The notes: generated by a model not told the origin, from the letters alone. DNA of 64,000 bases from UBA1479 sp040218445 (GCA_040218445.1 JAVJRK010000009.1:291484-355483), one strand, 5' to 3'. Numbered from the stretch's first letter, positions 43,168 to 54,048 are shown. Program-made: numbers and translations.

Positions 43168-45129
43168 TCAGTCATCGGGATGAAACCAGTCATAGATTTT
43201 TCGAGCCATTGATTTGGATATTCCGTCGACGGCAACCAAATCCTCAAGCCGTGCCTCCTCGACCGCCTTGGCATGGCCGAAATGATGCAAAAGTGCCCGT
43301 TTCCGTTGGGCGCCGATGCCCGGCACTTCGTCCAGGCGCGAGGTATGAATGGCCTTGGCGCGCCGACCGCGATGGGCGCCGATGGCAAACCGATGGGCCT
43401 CGTCGCGCAGGCGCTGCAAGAAATACAACACCGGGTCCTGGGGTTTCAGCAGGATTTCCCGGCCGCTTGCCAGGAATATACGTTCGCGCCCCGCGTTGCG
43501 GTCCGGGCCCTTGGCGATCGCCGCCAGGTCCACATCCTCGACCCCCAGGTCGGCGAAAACTTCCAGCGCCACGCCCAATTGCCCCTTGCCGCCGTCGATC
43601 AGGATCAGATCCGGCCATTGGCCCTGGGCGCGTTCCGGGTCTTCCTTCAAGGCGCGGGAAAAGCGCCGGGTCAAGACTTCGCGCATCATGGCGTAGTCAT
43701 CACCGGGGGCGAAACCGTCCCCCGGGGGCGCATCTTTACCTTTCGGGCCTTTGGGGTCTTTGGAATCCGCCGCCCCCTTGATGTTGAATTTGCGGTAGGC
43801 CCCCTTTTCGAACCCATCGGGCCCGGCCACGATCATGCCGCCCACGGCCTTGGTCCCGCCGACATGGCTGTTATCGTAGACCTCGATCCGTTCCGGCGTG
43901 CCTTCCAGGCCCAGCACATCGGCCAGGCCGTCAAGCAGCTTTCGTTGCGTGGCGCTTTCCGACATACGCCGGGACAGGGCTTCTTTGGCATTGGCCAGGG
44001 CATGATCGACGATCTTGCGCTTGTCGCCGCGCATCGGCACGGAAACCTGAACCCGACGTTCGGCCCGCACGGAAAGGGCTTCTCCGATCAACGCACGGTT
44101 GGGCAGGTCATGGCTGAGGATCACCGTCTTGGGCGGCTGAGCGCGGGAATAGAACTGCCCCAGGAAGGCTTCCAGAACGTCGCCCATGTCGTCCTCGGGA
44201 CTGTGACTTGGGAAATAGGCCCGATTGCCAAAGTTCGCGCCCGTGCGGAAAAAAAACACCTGCACGCAGGTCTGCCCACCCCGGCGATGGCTTGCGATCA
44301 CGTCGGCGTCGCCCACGGTGCGGATGTTGATGTCCTGATGGGCCTGAATCCGGGTCATGGCGCGGATGCGGTCGCGGTATTGCGCCGCCAGTTCGAATTC
44401 CATGGCGTCGGAGGCTTCCTGCATGCGGTCCGACAAGGCCGCCTGCACTGATTTGGAATCGCCGGTCAGAAAGGCACGGGCCTGATCAACCAGATCGTCA
44501 TAATCCGGTTTCGAAATCCGCCCGACACAGGGGGCCGAGCAGCGCTTGATCTGATACAGCAGGCAGGGCCGTGACCGCCCGCTGAACACATGGTCCGAGC
44601 ACGAACGCAGCAGGAATGCCCGCTGCAGCACGTTGAGCGCATCATTGACCGCCCAGACAGAAGCAAATGGCCCGAAATAATCGCCCTTTCGGGATTTGGC
44701 GCCCCGGTACTTCACGACCTGGGGGTATTCGTGGTCGCCGGTCACCAGGATATAGGGGAAGGATTTATCGTCGCGCAGAAGGATGTTGTAGCGGGGCGCA
44801 TAACGCTTGATCAGGTTTGATTCAAGCAACAGGGCCTCGGCCTCCGTCGAGGTGGTCACGAATTCCATATCGGCGGTCAGCGCGATCATGCGGCGGATGC
44901 GGATCGATTGACGCTCGGGTGCGGTATAGGCGGCGACCCGCTTCGAAAGGTCCTTGGCCTTGCCCACGTAAAGGACCGCCCCATCGGCCGCGATCATCCG
45001 GTAGACCCCGGGGCTGGCCGGCAGGGTCTTCAGATGACGGGCAATGACGGCGGCACCTTCCGCAATCGATGCTGACGGCGCGCCTGTATCGGGCGCTTCG
45101 CCGTTCTGATTTTCCGCTTCCGGTACCAC
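43168..45129 (-). CDS. uvrC: UvrABC system protein C
   Basis: Makes both incisions in nucleotide excision repair. 653 residues. GIY-YIG nuclease domain about 35-115 (SPGVYRMI, LYVGKAKDLSKRV), a Cys cluster (CLLYQIKRCSAPCVGRI), the UVR motif about 230-260, an RNase-H-like nuclease domain about 400-560 (VYDNSHVGGTKAVGGM, LILIDGGKGQLG), and C-terminal helix-hairpin-helices (LDEVPGIGAQRKRALLHHFG). Its 5' region lies in an AT-rich gap with DnaA-box-like sequences. Confidence 0.97.
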   Translation of the reverse strand: MVPEAENQNGEAPDTGAPSASIAEGAAVIARHLKTLPASPGVYRMIAADGAVLYVGKAKDLSKRVAAYTAPERQSIRIRRMIALTADMEFVTTSTEAEALLLESNLIKRYAPRYNILLRDDKSFPYILVTGDHEYPQVVKYRGAKSRKGDYFGPFASVWAVNDALNVLQRAFLLRSCSDHVFSGRSRPCLLYQIKRCSAPCVGRISKPDYDDLVDQARAFLTGDSKSVQAALSDRMQEASDAMEFELAAQYRDRIRAMTRIQAHQDINIRTVGDADVIASHRRGGQTCVQVFFFRTGANFGNRAYFPSHSPEDDMGDVLEAFLGQFYSRAQPPKTVILSHDLPNRALIGEALSVRAERRVQVSVPMRGDKRKIVDHALANAKEALSRRMSESATQRKLLDGLADVLGLEGTPERIEVYDNSHVGGTKAVGGMIVAGPDGFEKGAYRKFNIKGAADSKDPKGPKGKDAPPGDGFAPGDDYAMMREVLTRRFSRALKEDPERAQGQWPDLILIDGGKGQLGVALEVFADLGVEDVDLAAIAKGPDRNAGRERIFLASGREILLKPQDPVLYFLQRLRDEAHRFAIGAHRGRRAKAIHTSRLDEVPGIGAQRKRALLHHFGHAKAVEEARLEDLVAVDGISKSMARKIYDWFHPDD

Positions 45130-45515
45130 AAGAAAATTCCTTCAGGACAACCTGTCACCAGAGAATTTTGAACTGAATCAATACTATGTCGAAAGATATA
45201 TCGGCCGGATGATTTTCTGCACGGCCAACTATCCACGACTCCTGTGGATAATCCTGTTGAAAAACCCGCCCCGACGGTCAAAGAGCCACAAAACCCCGGG
45301 ATTCCTCCGCTTTGCCTAATATTTAAGCAGACAAATAACACATTGAAATTAAACAATAAAACAGCACAAGACGGCAATAAGCCGCATGCTGTAATTTTCC
45401 GGAAACCGGCTGGACACAAATATGAAACGGGAACAGGCCCTGTGCACAACTCGCCTGGGGCAGCGATCACAAAGTCGCTATATCAAGCACTTAGACGAAT
45501 GCGCTCATGCGCCTG
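45130..45515. other. 386-bp AT-rich intergenic region with DnaA-box-like sequences
   Basis: No gene is supported. A perfect DnaA box TTATCCACA (minus strand, 45243-45251) faces TATCCAC at 45230-45236, with a GACTC (CcrM-type GANTC) site between them. Another near-match TTGTGCACA (minus strand) is at 45441-45449. About 60 bp around 45316-45365 are very AT-rich. It should also hold the uvrC promoter. Confidence 0.45.
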
Positions 45516-45935
45516 TCAGGCCCGGGAGTTGAAGCGTTCAATCTCGACGCCGACGCTCTCCGCATTTTCGAGAATGTCCAGCTTTTCCACTCTCACGCGA
45601 GCGGATCGAACACGGGGATCCTCAAGACACATGGCCGCGATATCCTCGGCCAGGGTCTCGACCAGATTGACGTGCTCGCGGCTGACGATGCCCTTGATGC
45701 CTTCGGTGATCTCTTCATAACAGACCACCTGACCGATCTCGTCGGCGGGCGGCTGTTCGGTCTCACGCACGGCTAGGTCGACGTTGACGCGGATGCGCTG
45801 TGCGCCCGTTTTCTCAAACGCATGAATACCGATATTGGCCATCAGCACCAGATTGCGCACGAACACATGGCGGATCAGCGCGCGCGCGTCGGCGATTTTG
45901 GCAGTATCCGAAACCTTGTATTGATCGACGGTCAT
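45516..45935 (-). CDS. folB: Dihydroneopterin aldolase
   Basis: Folate pathway enzyme that cleaves dihydroneopterin to 6-hydroxymethyl-dihydropterin. 139 residues, with about 20 extra N-terminal residues compared with most. Motifs are NLVLMANIGIHAFEKTGAQ, the tyrosine/glutamate region VCYEEITEGI, and VRVEKLDILENAESVGVEIER. It lies 30 nt after an SDR gene with which it may form a pterin unit. Confidence 0.92.
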   Translation of the reverse strand: MTVDQYKVSDTAKIADARALIRHVFVRNLVLMANIGIHAFEKTGAQRIRVNVDLAVRETEQPPADEIGQVVCYEEITEGIKGIVSREHVNLVETLAEDIAAMCLEDPRVRSARVRVEKLDILENAESVGVEIERFNSRA

Positions 45936-45965
45936 ATCGTCCCCGATCGGTTACCCTGACCCGCC

Positions 45966-46736
45966 TTATTCCGGGGCGGGCCCGTTGTCCCAGGCGGCTC
46001 CCATGTGCTGGCCGCTGTCCAGGGCGATGATTTGGCCTGTTAGGGCCTCGGCGTCAAGGACGAAGCGCAGGGCGCGGCAAATATCCTGGGGGTCGACGGG
46101 CCTCTCCAACGGCGTCGCCTGCCATTGATCGGCGAATTGATCGGGCGTCTGGCGGTGGCTGGCCAGGGTCGGCCCCGGGGCGATGGCATTGACCCGGATG
46201 TTCGGCGCCAGCCCCCGGGCCAACATCTGGGTCAGCCCCCACAGGCCGAATTTCGACAAGGTATAGGACGTGAAATCGCCCCGCAGATTGATCACCCGCT
46301 GGTCGAGAATATTAACCACCGCCCCTGCCATTCCGGCCGGCAATTCCGCCGCCAGCGCCTGCGTTAGCACGAAGGGGGCACGCAGGTTGACCTCCATATG
46401 CCGATCCCAGCTTTCCCGCGTGACGCTATCGGGCAGGTCTTTCTCGAACACGGACGCATTGTTGACCAGGCAGGTCACAGGCCCCAGCGCCGCCGCCACG
46501 GCGGGCAGAAGCGCCGTTGTCTGGGCTTCGTCCGCCAAATCCGCGGCAAACGCCGCCGCCTGCCCGCCCGCCGCCGCGATTTCGGCAACCACGGCTTCGG
46601 CCGCGTCCCGCGATCCGTTGTAATGGACCGCAACACGCCAGCCGGCCGCCGCCATATCAAGCGCCAAGGCATGGCCGATCCGGCGCGCGGCACCGGTGAT
46701 CAGGGCGGTTTCTTTCGGAACTGCGGTATCGCTCAT
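45966..46736 (-). CDS. SDR family oxidoreductase, pteridine-reductase-like
   Basis: 256 residues. The cofactor motif TGAARRIG, with arginines after TGxxx, is the variant seen in NADPH-dependent pteridine reductases and FolM. NNASVFEKD and YTLSKFGLWGL (YxxxK) supply the active site. Position directly upstream of folB supports a dihydropterin or dihydrofolate reductase role; this is inference from context and motif. A fatty-acid or sugar SDR is the alternative. Confidence 0.8.
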   Translation of the reverse strand: MSDTAVPKETALITGAARRIGHALALDMAAAGWRVAVHYNGSRDAAEAVVAEIAAAGGQAAAFAADLADEAQTTALLPAVAAALGPVTCLVNNASVFEKDLPDSVTRESWDRHMEVNLRAPFVLTQALAAELPAGMAGAVVNILDQRVINLRGDFTSYTLSKFGLWGLTQMLARGLAPNIRVNAIAPGPTLASHRQTPDQFADQWQATPLERPVDPQDICRALRFVLDAEALTGQIIALDSGQHMGAAWDNGPAPE

Positions 46737-46743
46737 ATCGGCG

Positions 46744-47717
<974 letters not shown>

Positions 47718-47721
<4 letters not shown>

Positions 47722-48233
47722 GGCCGGGGGGCTCCGTTATCGCCGTCAAGGTGTGCGAACGCCGCCACAAGGTCCTGATATAGCCCCCGTTTGAAGGGAA
47801 CAATCAGGCTTGGCAATTCCGCCATGGATGCCCATCGCCAGCTGGAAAACTCGGGTTTCTCGTGAGTATTCAAATCAAACTCATCATCCTTGCCAAGGAA
47901 CCGCATGGCGAACCATTTCTGGCGCTGGCCGCGGAACCGCCCTTTCCACACCCTGTCACGCACCTCGCCCGGAAGATCGTAGGACAGCCAGCCAGGAGTT
48001 TCAGCGATGATTTCCGCATTCGCCGTGCCCGTTTCTTCTTCCAGTTCACGAAACACGGCGTCGCGGGGATCTTCGCCTTCGTCCAGGCCGCCCTGCGGCA
48101 ATTGCCAGGGGTATTCCAGCTGCTGATCCAGTTTACGGATCCGTTCACCCACCCACACAAGACCGGCCGCATTCAGCAGCAAGGCACCGACACCGGTTCG
48201 GTACGGGCGTGGATCGTCGTCATTCGTGTTCAT
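47718..48233 (-). CDS. rppH: RNA pyrophosphohydrolase
   Basis: Nudix enzyme that removes pyrophosphate from 5'-triphosphate mRNA and so starts decay. 171 residues, typical of alphaproteobacterial RppH. The Nudix box is GGLDEGEDPRDAVFRELEEETG (short core GGLDEGEDPRDAVFREL). YRTGVGALLLNAAGLVWVGER and FRGQRQKWFAMRFLG are characteristic. It overlaps the antiporter gene downstream. Confidence 0.94.
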
Positions 48234-48279
48234 GAAAGGGGCCTTGTATGCGGCAAGAAATTATCGGGATTGGACAGTG

Positions 48280-49731
48280 TTATTGAATGATCTGCAGATC
48301 GGCGATGGAACTGACCGGCACCAGACGCATTTTTTCCGGCGGTTGGGCCGCCAGCCAGTTTTTCAATTCGCGGATGGTATGAGGATAAGTGTCCCCCATG
48401 GCGACGGCGACGGATTGGCTGCGCGCCAGCGCACCGAAACGCAGCAGTTTGGACGCGATTTCATCCTCCGACGGCGTGCGGTCCAAATGAATATTTACGA
48501 CAGCCTTGGGCAGCCCCAATTCTGCAGCGATGCGCGGCATGGCGCCGCTGCCGCTTTCACCGGAATCGATGAACATCAACCCGCGCGATTTGATTTCCTC
48601 GAACACGGGTTTCAATTGCCCTTCCGCCACGCCGAATTTCGAGCCATAGCGTGACATGAATCCGACGTAGCCCGGCACCATCCCCATCAAGGTCCGCAGG
48701 TTGGACATGTTCTGCTCCAACTGCAAACTGGTGTTCAGCGCCAACGGCCCCGCGTCTTCGAACGGAAAATTCGCACTTTCCATGGGCAGGCCCATGAACA
48801 CTTCATGACCGGCAAGCCGGGCACGAATGACCCAATCCGAAGGCTCCCGTGCATAGGGTGAAATGACCATGCTGACTTCGGGCGGCAAGGATTTGATCGC
48901 CGTAATGCTCGCGCTACGCGACAGGCCGATCCCCCGGATCAGGACGGCGATGCGCGGGATGCTGGCGTCGGCTTCCGGCACGGGCCGGGCATAGGCATCC
49001 ATGGGCCGGGTGCCGTTACGTGCGATGATCGGCATGTCCCGCCCGTCGGGGCCTTTTTCGACGAGCGCCAAATCCGGCACGCGGGCCAGGGCTTCGACAC
49101 CTTCGATCCAGGCGATGCCTTTATAGGCTTCTGCCGATGAGAACGGGATCACGCGGCTTCGGTCCGGATCCTGCCCGGCCCCCGTGGCCGCAAGTCCCGC
49201 GCTGAGCCCCCCCGATCCTTCGGATTGGATCGCCACCTGCGAGGCAGAAATACCGCCGACGACCTTTTCCGCCGGCTGAGATGTGCCGGGCGTGGCCTTC
49301 CCATCGGCAGGGGTCTTTCCTGCCTGCCCTTCGGCAGGTTGTCCCTCTCCTTCGGCAGGGGGCGTAAGCCCCCCCGGAGTGGCTGGAGCGGCCGGAATGG
49401 CGATGGAGCCATCGGGCCGGCGCAAATCGGCGACGGGTTCAGGTTCGGCGGACCCAAGCAGGAACCAGGCAGCACCGCCGAAGATGGATGTCAGAAGCAA
49501 ACCGCCGGCAAGCGCTGAGATAATAAGAACCTTACGCTGAGGGTCCATGCGTTCCCACGCACTTCCCTCCTCCTCGTCATCATCGTCGAGGTCGTCGTAA
49601 TCGTCGTCGTCTTCATCCTCTTCGTCCTCGAACGCCTCTTCGTCGAGATCGAAGTCTTCATCGTCCTCATCGTCGCCACCTTTTTTTTGGCGCTTCAGAT
49701 TGAACGGCATTTTCAACGACGGCATCTTCAA
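48280..49731 (-). CDS. Divergent polysaccharide deacetylase family protein (YibQ-like)
   Basis: 483 residues. The N-terminus is a cytoplasmic, extremely acidic stretch (about 18-57, almost all Asp/Glu), then one membrane helix (about 68-93), then a Pro/Gly-rich linker to about 165 and the deacetylase-like domain (about 225-483: IAVLIRGIGLSRSASITAI, MGLPMESANFPFEDAGPL, LMFIDSGESG, AVAMGDTYPHTI). Canonical metal residues of the family are partly altered. It commonly sits beside ctpA and envC, suggesting a cell-envelope role. Confidence 0.87.
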   Translation of the reverse strand: MKMPSLKMPFNLKRQKKGGDDEDDEDFDLDEEAFEDEEDEDDDDYDDLDDDDEEEGSAWERMDPQRKVLIISALAGGLLLTSIFGGAAWFLLGSAEPEPVADLRRPDGSIAIPAAPATPGGLTPPAEGEGQPAEGQAGKTPADGKATPGTSQPAEKVVGGISASQVAIQSEGSGGLSAGLAATGAGQDPDRSRVIPFSSAEAYKGIAWIEGVEALARVPDLALVEKGPDGRDMPIIARNGTRPMDAYARPVPEADASIPRIAVLIRGIGLSRSASITAIKSLPPEVSMVISPYAREPSDWVIRARLAGHEVFMGLPMESANFPFEDAGPLALNTSLQLEQNMSNLRTLMGMVPGYVGFMSRYGSKFGVAEGQLKPVFEEIKSRGLMFIDSGESGSGAMPRIAAELGLPKAVVNIHLDRTPSEDEIASKLLRFGALARSQSVAVAMGDTYPHTIRELKNWLAAQPPEKMRLVPVSSIADLQIIQ

Positions 49732-49850
49732 CGGATCACCCGTTCATCAAGGGCCGGCCGGCCATATGAATAAGCTGGCTGCCACGCTCCCCCGCCATGA
49801 TCCGCATGGCAGGGCATCGCGTCACATCCACCCCGATAAATCCAGGGTAC

Positions 49851-51224
49851 TCAATTGGTTGACGAGGTCAACGCGCCGGAAAACAGGGCCACGCCGCGCA
49901 GCAGGTCAAGCGCCCGCAACAACTGGTAATCGACCGGCTCTGTCTTGGCATCCCCTTCTTTTCCTGACGTTTTCCCGCCTTCGGGCTTTGCCTCTGCATC
50001 CGTATCGCCGGCGTCGGACGCAGGCTCTCCTTTGTCCAAGGCACCGCGCAGGTTTTCCTCGCGGCGGCCGGGACGGCTATCAAGCTCTTCGATTCGCGAC
50101 GGCTTGACCTCGATATCCGGGTGAATACCCTTGGCCTGGATGCTGTCGCCGGACGGCGTGTAATACCGTGCCGTGGTCAAGCGCATGGCCCGATGCCCCT
50201 GCAACGGCACGATCGTCTGCACCGATCCCTTACCGAACGAACGGGTGCCTAACAGCACCCCTCGACGATGATCCTGCAGCGCGCCGGCAACGATTTCCGA
50301 AGCAGACGCCGATCCCCCGTTAATCAGAACGATGACCGGCTTGCCTTCCGTCAGGTCGCCCTTGGTGGCGTTGAAACGATGGGTGTCATTCGGGTCGCGG
50401 GACCGGGTCGAGACGATTTCGCCTTTGTCCAGGAATGTATCCGACACCGCGACGGCCTGATCCAACAAACCGCCCGGGTTGTTCCGAAGGTCCAGCACGA
50501 AGCCTTTCAGCTTGTCGCCTGCGTCTTTCTTGATCTTCGCGATGGCCTTGTCCAGGTTCTCCTTGGTCTGCTCGCTGAACGATGTGATGCGGATATAGCC
50601 GATGTCATCGCCTTCAAGACGATGGCGCACCGAGGCGATTTTGATGATCGCACGGGTCACCGACACATCGAACGGCTCTTGCCCTTCGCGGAACACCGTC
50701 AGCTTGATGTCGCTGCCGACCTTGCCGCGCATTTTCTCGACCGCCTGGGAAAGGGTCAGACCCTGGATCGATTCCCCGTCCAGATGGGTAATCAGGTCAC
50801 CGGATTTGATTCCGGCACGGAATGCGGGCGTGTCGTCGATCGGTGAAATCACCTTGACCACGCCGTTTTCCATGGTCACCTGAATGCCCAACCCGCCGAA
50901 CTGGCCACGGGTATTGACCTGCATTTCCTTGTAGGTGCGGGCGTTCATGTAGCTGGAATGCGGGTCCAACGACTGCAGCATCCCGGTGATCGCCGCTTCG
51001 ATCATCTGTTCGTCCGTGGGCTGATCCACGTATTGGGAACGGATGCGTTCGAACACGTCACCGAACAGGTTCAGCAGACGATAGGTTTCTTCCGAGTTCT
51101 TGGCCTCGGGCGAAGCCGAAGCATCCTGCGCCACGGCCGGTTTGGCCAGAAACGCCAGGCTGCCCAGCACCATCGCACCGGCCAGAACCCGTATCCCCGC
51201 AACCTTCATGAATTTCTGTGTCAT
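49851..51224 (-). CDS. ctpA: Carboxyl-terminal processing protease (S41 family)
   Basis: Periplasmic serine protease that processes C-termini of envelope proteins and peptidoglycan hydrolases. 457 residues from the ATG at 51224, with a signal peptide cleaved near AVAQ. The PDZ domain is at about 95-175 (GGLGIQVTMENGVVKV, AGIKSGDLI). The catalytic Ser is in GGSASASEIVAGAL and the Lys in LLGTRSFGKGSVQT. The C-terminal 60 residues are a low-complexity charged tail. The start overlaps the envC stop (ATGA). Confidence 0.94.
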   Translation of the reverse strand: MTQKFMKVAGIRVLAGAMVLGSLAFLAKPAVAQDASASPEAKNSEETYRLLNLFGDVFERIRSQYVDQPTDEQMIEAAITGMLQSLDPHSSYMNARTYKEMQVNTRGQFGGLGIQVTMENGVVKVISPIDDTPAFRAGIKSGDLITHLDGESIQGLTLSQAVEKMRGKVGSDIKLTVFREGQEPFDVSVTRAIIKIASVRHRLEGDDIGYIRITSFSEQTKENLDKAIAKIKKDAGDKLKGFVLDLRNNPGGLLDQAVAVSDTFLDKGEIVSTRSRDPNDTHRFNATKGDLTEGKPVIVLINGGSASASEIVAGALQDHRRGVLLGTRSFGKGSVQTIVPLQGHRAMRLTTARYYTPSGDSIQAKGIHPDIEVKPSRIEELDSRPGRREENLRGALDKGEPASDAGDTDAEAKPEGGKTSGKEGDAKTEPVDYQLLRALDLLRGVALFSGALTSSTN

Positions 51225-52465
51225 CCGCTCACCTTGTCTTTGCGTGACGCCAACCACGGCAAAGGATTGATCGGCTGTCCCTTGCGGCGCAGTTCAACGT
51301 AGAGAATTGGCCGGTTGCCCCCATCATTGCCCATCAGGCCCACGGGTTCACCGGTGGAAACGCGTTGGCCCACAGTCATATCGATCCGGGCCATCCCAGC
51401 CAGCAGCGTATGATATCCGTCGCCGTGATCGATAATCAATAATTGCCCATATCCCCGGAATTTACCTGCAAAGGCGATTTTCCCGTCGTAGGTGGCAATG
51501 ACCTGCGATCCGCCACGCGCGGCAATGTCGATGCCTTTGCGCGACAGTCCCGTCGGCAGGTTCTCGCCGTACCGGCCGACCAGATCGCCCACCACGGGCA
51601 ACGGAAGGCGGCCACGACGCTTTGTGATGGATACAGATGGCGAAACTGTGGCGACGCGGGCCTTTTCAATCGCCGCCGCCTTGTCCCGCGAGGCTTTCGC
51701 TTCGGCTTGTTCCTTGGCCCGGGCTTCGCGTTCATCGGCCTCGCGCTGTTCTTCCAGCCGCGCCATCAGGTCTTTCAGGTTGCGCGCCTTGGCCGCCAGG
51801 CGGGCGGCGCGCTCGGCGGCGTCCCGTTCCTCCGCCTTGGTCTTTGTCAACAGGCGCCGCCGGTCGGTCATCAACCGGTGGATTTCCGCCCGTTGACGTT
51901 CCAGGTCGTCGGCAGCCGAGCTCAGGTTCAACCTCTCCGCCGCGGTCATTTCACGGGTATCGGCCAAGGATTTCAGGTCCAATCGAATGCGGGTCGCCTG
52001 ACGGTCGATCTCGGGCACCACGGAGCGCAGCAGAATGGCGCTGCGGACCAGATCGTCCGGGGATTCGGGCAGGGCCAGCAAGGCTTCGGGCGGGAACTGC
52101 ACCATTTTTTGCAACGCCATCAACACACCCGCGAACTGCGCGCGATTGGCGCTCAGCTGCGCTAGCTTTTCCCGTTCCTGGCGCACAAGATCCGCGATCT
52201 TGGCTTCCAGGGTGATGACCCGAAGCTCGCGGTCCTGCACGACCTTGGCGGCCGAAACCAAGCGGTGTTTCAGGTTCTTGAGGTCTGCCTCAAGCGCCGC
52301 GGCCTGACCTTTCAGGCGCTCGCTTTCGGCATGGCTTTTTTTGATCTCGCGTTGGACCTTGTCCAGGCTGTCACCGGCGGCCTTGTCCTCTGCAATGGCG
52401 GCAGAAGACGCGGCAAGCACCGCCGCCAGGGAAATCGCTATCAGGGATCGCCCGGCTGTGACCAA
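51221..52465 (-). CDS. Murein hydrolase activator EnvC family protein
   Basis: 414 residues from a TTG start soon after the gpmI stop. Signal peptide to about residue 25, then a long coiled coil (about 30-265, many Glu/Lys/Arg heptads) and a C-terminal LytM domain (about 290-405: GRYGENLPTGLSRKGIDIAARG, IIDHGDGYHTLLAGM). The first zinc histidine of HxGxD is replaced by Arg and the HxH pair near the end is absent (PILYVEL), so it should activate amidases and not cut peptidoglycan itself. Confidence 0.9.
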   Translation of the reverse strand: MVTAGRSLIAISLAAVLAASSAAIAEDKAAGDSLDKVQREIKKSHAESERLKGQAAALEADLKNLKHRLVSAAKVVQDRELRVITLEAKIADLVRQEREKLAQLSANRAQFAGVLMALQKMVQFPPEALLALPESPDDLVRSAILLRSVVPEIDRQATRIRLDLKSLADTREMTAAERLNLSSAADDLERQRAEIHRLMTDRRRLLTKTKAEERDAAERAARLAAKARNLKDLMARLEEQREADEREARAKEQAEAKASRDKAAAIEKARVATVSPSVSITKRRGRLPLPVVGDLVGRYGENLPTGLSRKGIDIAARGGSQVIATYDGKIAFAGKFRGYGQLLIIDHGDGYHTLLAGMARIDMTVGQRVSTGEPVGLMGNDGGNRPILYVELRRKGQPINPLPWLASRKDKVSG

Positions 52466-52470
52466 GGGCT

Positions 52471-54048
52471 TTATTCCGCCGCTTCGCGGGCGGCACTGGC
52501 GCCGCCGTCGATCAGCGACCGTCCGGTCATCTCGGCCGGTTGTTCCAACCCCATCAACTGCAGCAAGGTCGGCGCCACATCGGCCAACCGCCCGTCGTGC
52601 AGGCCGTTGACCCAGCCCGGCGCATTGACCAAAAGGGCCGGCACAAGGTTCAGGGTATGCTGCGTATGGGCACTGCGGTTTTTCGGGTCGCTCATCTGTT
52701 CGCAGTTGCCGTGATCGGCGGTCACCAGCATGACCCCGCCGGCGTCGATGACAGCCTGCTCCAACCGGGTCAGCGACGCATCGATCGTTTCCGCCGCCTT
52801 CATGGCCGCTTCAAGAACACCCGTATGACCGACCATGTCGCCGTTGGCATAGTTGACGACGATCAGGTCAAAGGTACCATCATTGATGACACGGACCAGA
52901 TTGTCCGTGACTTCAGGCGCCGACATCTCGGGTTGCAGGTCATAGGTCGCGACCTTGGGCGACGGCACCAGAATACGGTCCTCGCCCTCGAACACGTCTT
53001 CGCGCCCGCCGTTCAAAAAGAACGTCACATGGGCGTACTTTTCCGTCTCGGCGATGCGCAGCTGGGTCTTCTTGGCCTTGGACACGACCTCGCCCAAAAT
53101 CCCCGACAGGCTTTCCGACGGGAACATGGCGGGCAGGAAGGCGTTGAGATCGCTGGAATATTCAACCATGCCCAGGCGCTGCGTGAAGGACACGGTCTTT
53201 GCCCGCTCGAACCCGTCGAAGGCCGGGTCGGCCAGGGCGGCCAGAATTTCCCGCGCCCGGTCAGCCCGGAAATTGGCACACAGCAACCCGTCGCCGTCGT
53301 TCATGCCGGCATAATCGCCGATCACGCAGGGTTCCATGAATTCGTCGGTCTTGCCGGCCGTGTAGGAAGCCTCGATCGCGGCCACCGGATCGTCCGAAGT
53401 CTCGCTGCCTTCGGCCCGGACCATGACGTCATAGGCTTTGACCACACGGTCCCAGCGCTTGTCCCGGTCCATGGCGAAATAGCGGCCGGTGACCGTGGCG
53501 ACGGTGACGCCTTCGCAGCCTTCCAGGTCGGCCAGGAAGCGCGACATATAGCCCTTCGCGGCCTTGGGCGGTGTGTCGCGGCCGTCCAGGAAGCCATGCA
53601 CGGCAACCGGAACGCCCGCGCCCGCAACGGCCTTGGCCAGGGCCACCATATGATCCTGATGGCTGTGCACGCCGCCGGGGCTGAGCAAACCCAGCAGGTG
53701 GCAGGTACCGCCCGCGGCCTTCATGCCGTCGATGAACGACACCAGCGCCGGGTTTTCCGCCAGCGAGCCGTCGTCCATGGCGGCATCGATCTTGGGCAGG
53801 TCCTGCATGACGACGCGCCCCGCACCCAGGTTCATGTGGCCGACCTCGGAATTGCCCATCTGGCCCTGGGGCAGGCCCACTTCCTGAGCCGAGGCATCAA
53901 GCCGCGCGCGCGGGCAGTCGGACACCAGACGGTCCCAGGTGGGCGTCTTGGCAAGGGAAATGGCGTTATCGTCGGCGGCTTCGCGGTCGCCCCATCCATC
54001 CAGGATGCACAGGACAACAGGCCGGGGGAATTTGGTCGCTTCAGGCAT
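52471..54048 (-). CDS. gpmI: 2,3-bisphosphoglycerate-independent phosphoglycerate mutase
   Basis: Interconverts 3- and 2-phosphoglycerate in glycolysis and gluconeogenesis; Mn-dependent. 525 residues. The N-terminal metal Asp is in CILDGWGDRE, and the phosphoserine is in GNSEVGHMNLGAG. NYANGDMVGHTG and VTADHGNCEQM bind the second metal. The alkaline-phosphatase fold with its inserted transferase domain is complete. It lies upstream of envC. Confidence 0.96.
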   Translation of the reverse strand: MPEATKFPRPVVLCILDGWGDREAADDNAISLAKTPTWDRLVSDCPRARLDASAQEVGLPQGQMGNSEVGHMNLGAGRVVMQDLPKIDAAMDDGSLAENPALVSFIDGMKAAGGTCHLLGLLSPGGVHSHQDHMVALAKAVAGAGVPVAVHGFLDGRDTPPKAAKGYMSRFLADLEGCEGVTVATVTGRYFAMDRDKRWDRVVKAYDVMVRAEGSETSDDPVAAIEASYTAGKTDEFMEPCVIGDYAGMNDGDGLLCANFRADRAREILAALADPAFDGFERAKTVSFTQRLGMVEYSSDLNAFLPAMFPSESLSGILGEVVSKAKKTQLRIAETEKYAHVTFFLNGGREDVFEGEDRILVPSPKVATYDLQPEMSAPEVTDNLVRVINDGTFDLIVVNYANGDMVGHTGVLEAAMKAAETIDASLTRLEQAVIDAGGVMLVTADHGNCEQMSDPKNRSAHTQHTLNLVPALLVNAPGWVNGLHDGRLADVAPTLLQLMGLEQPAEMTGRSLIDGGASAAREAAE

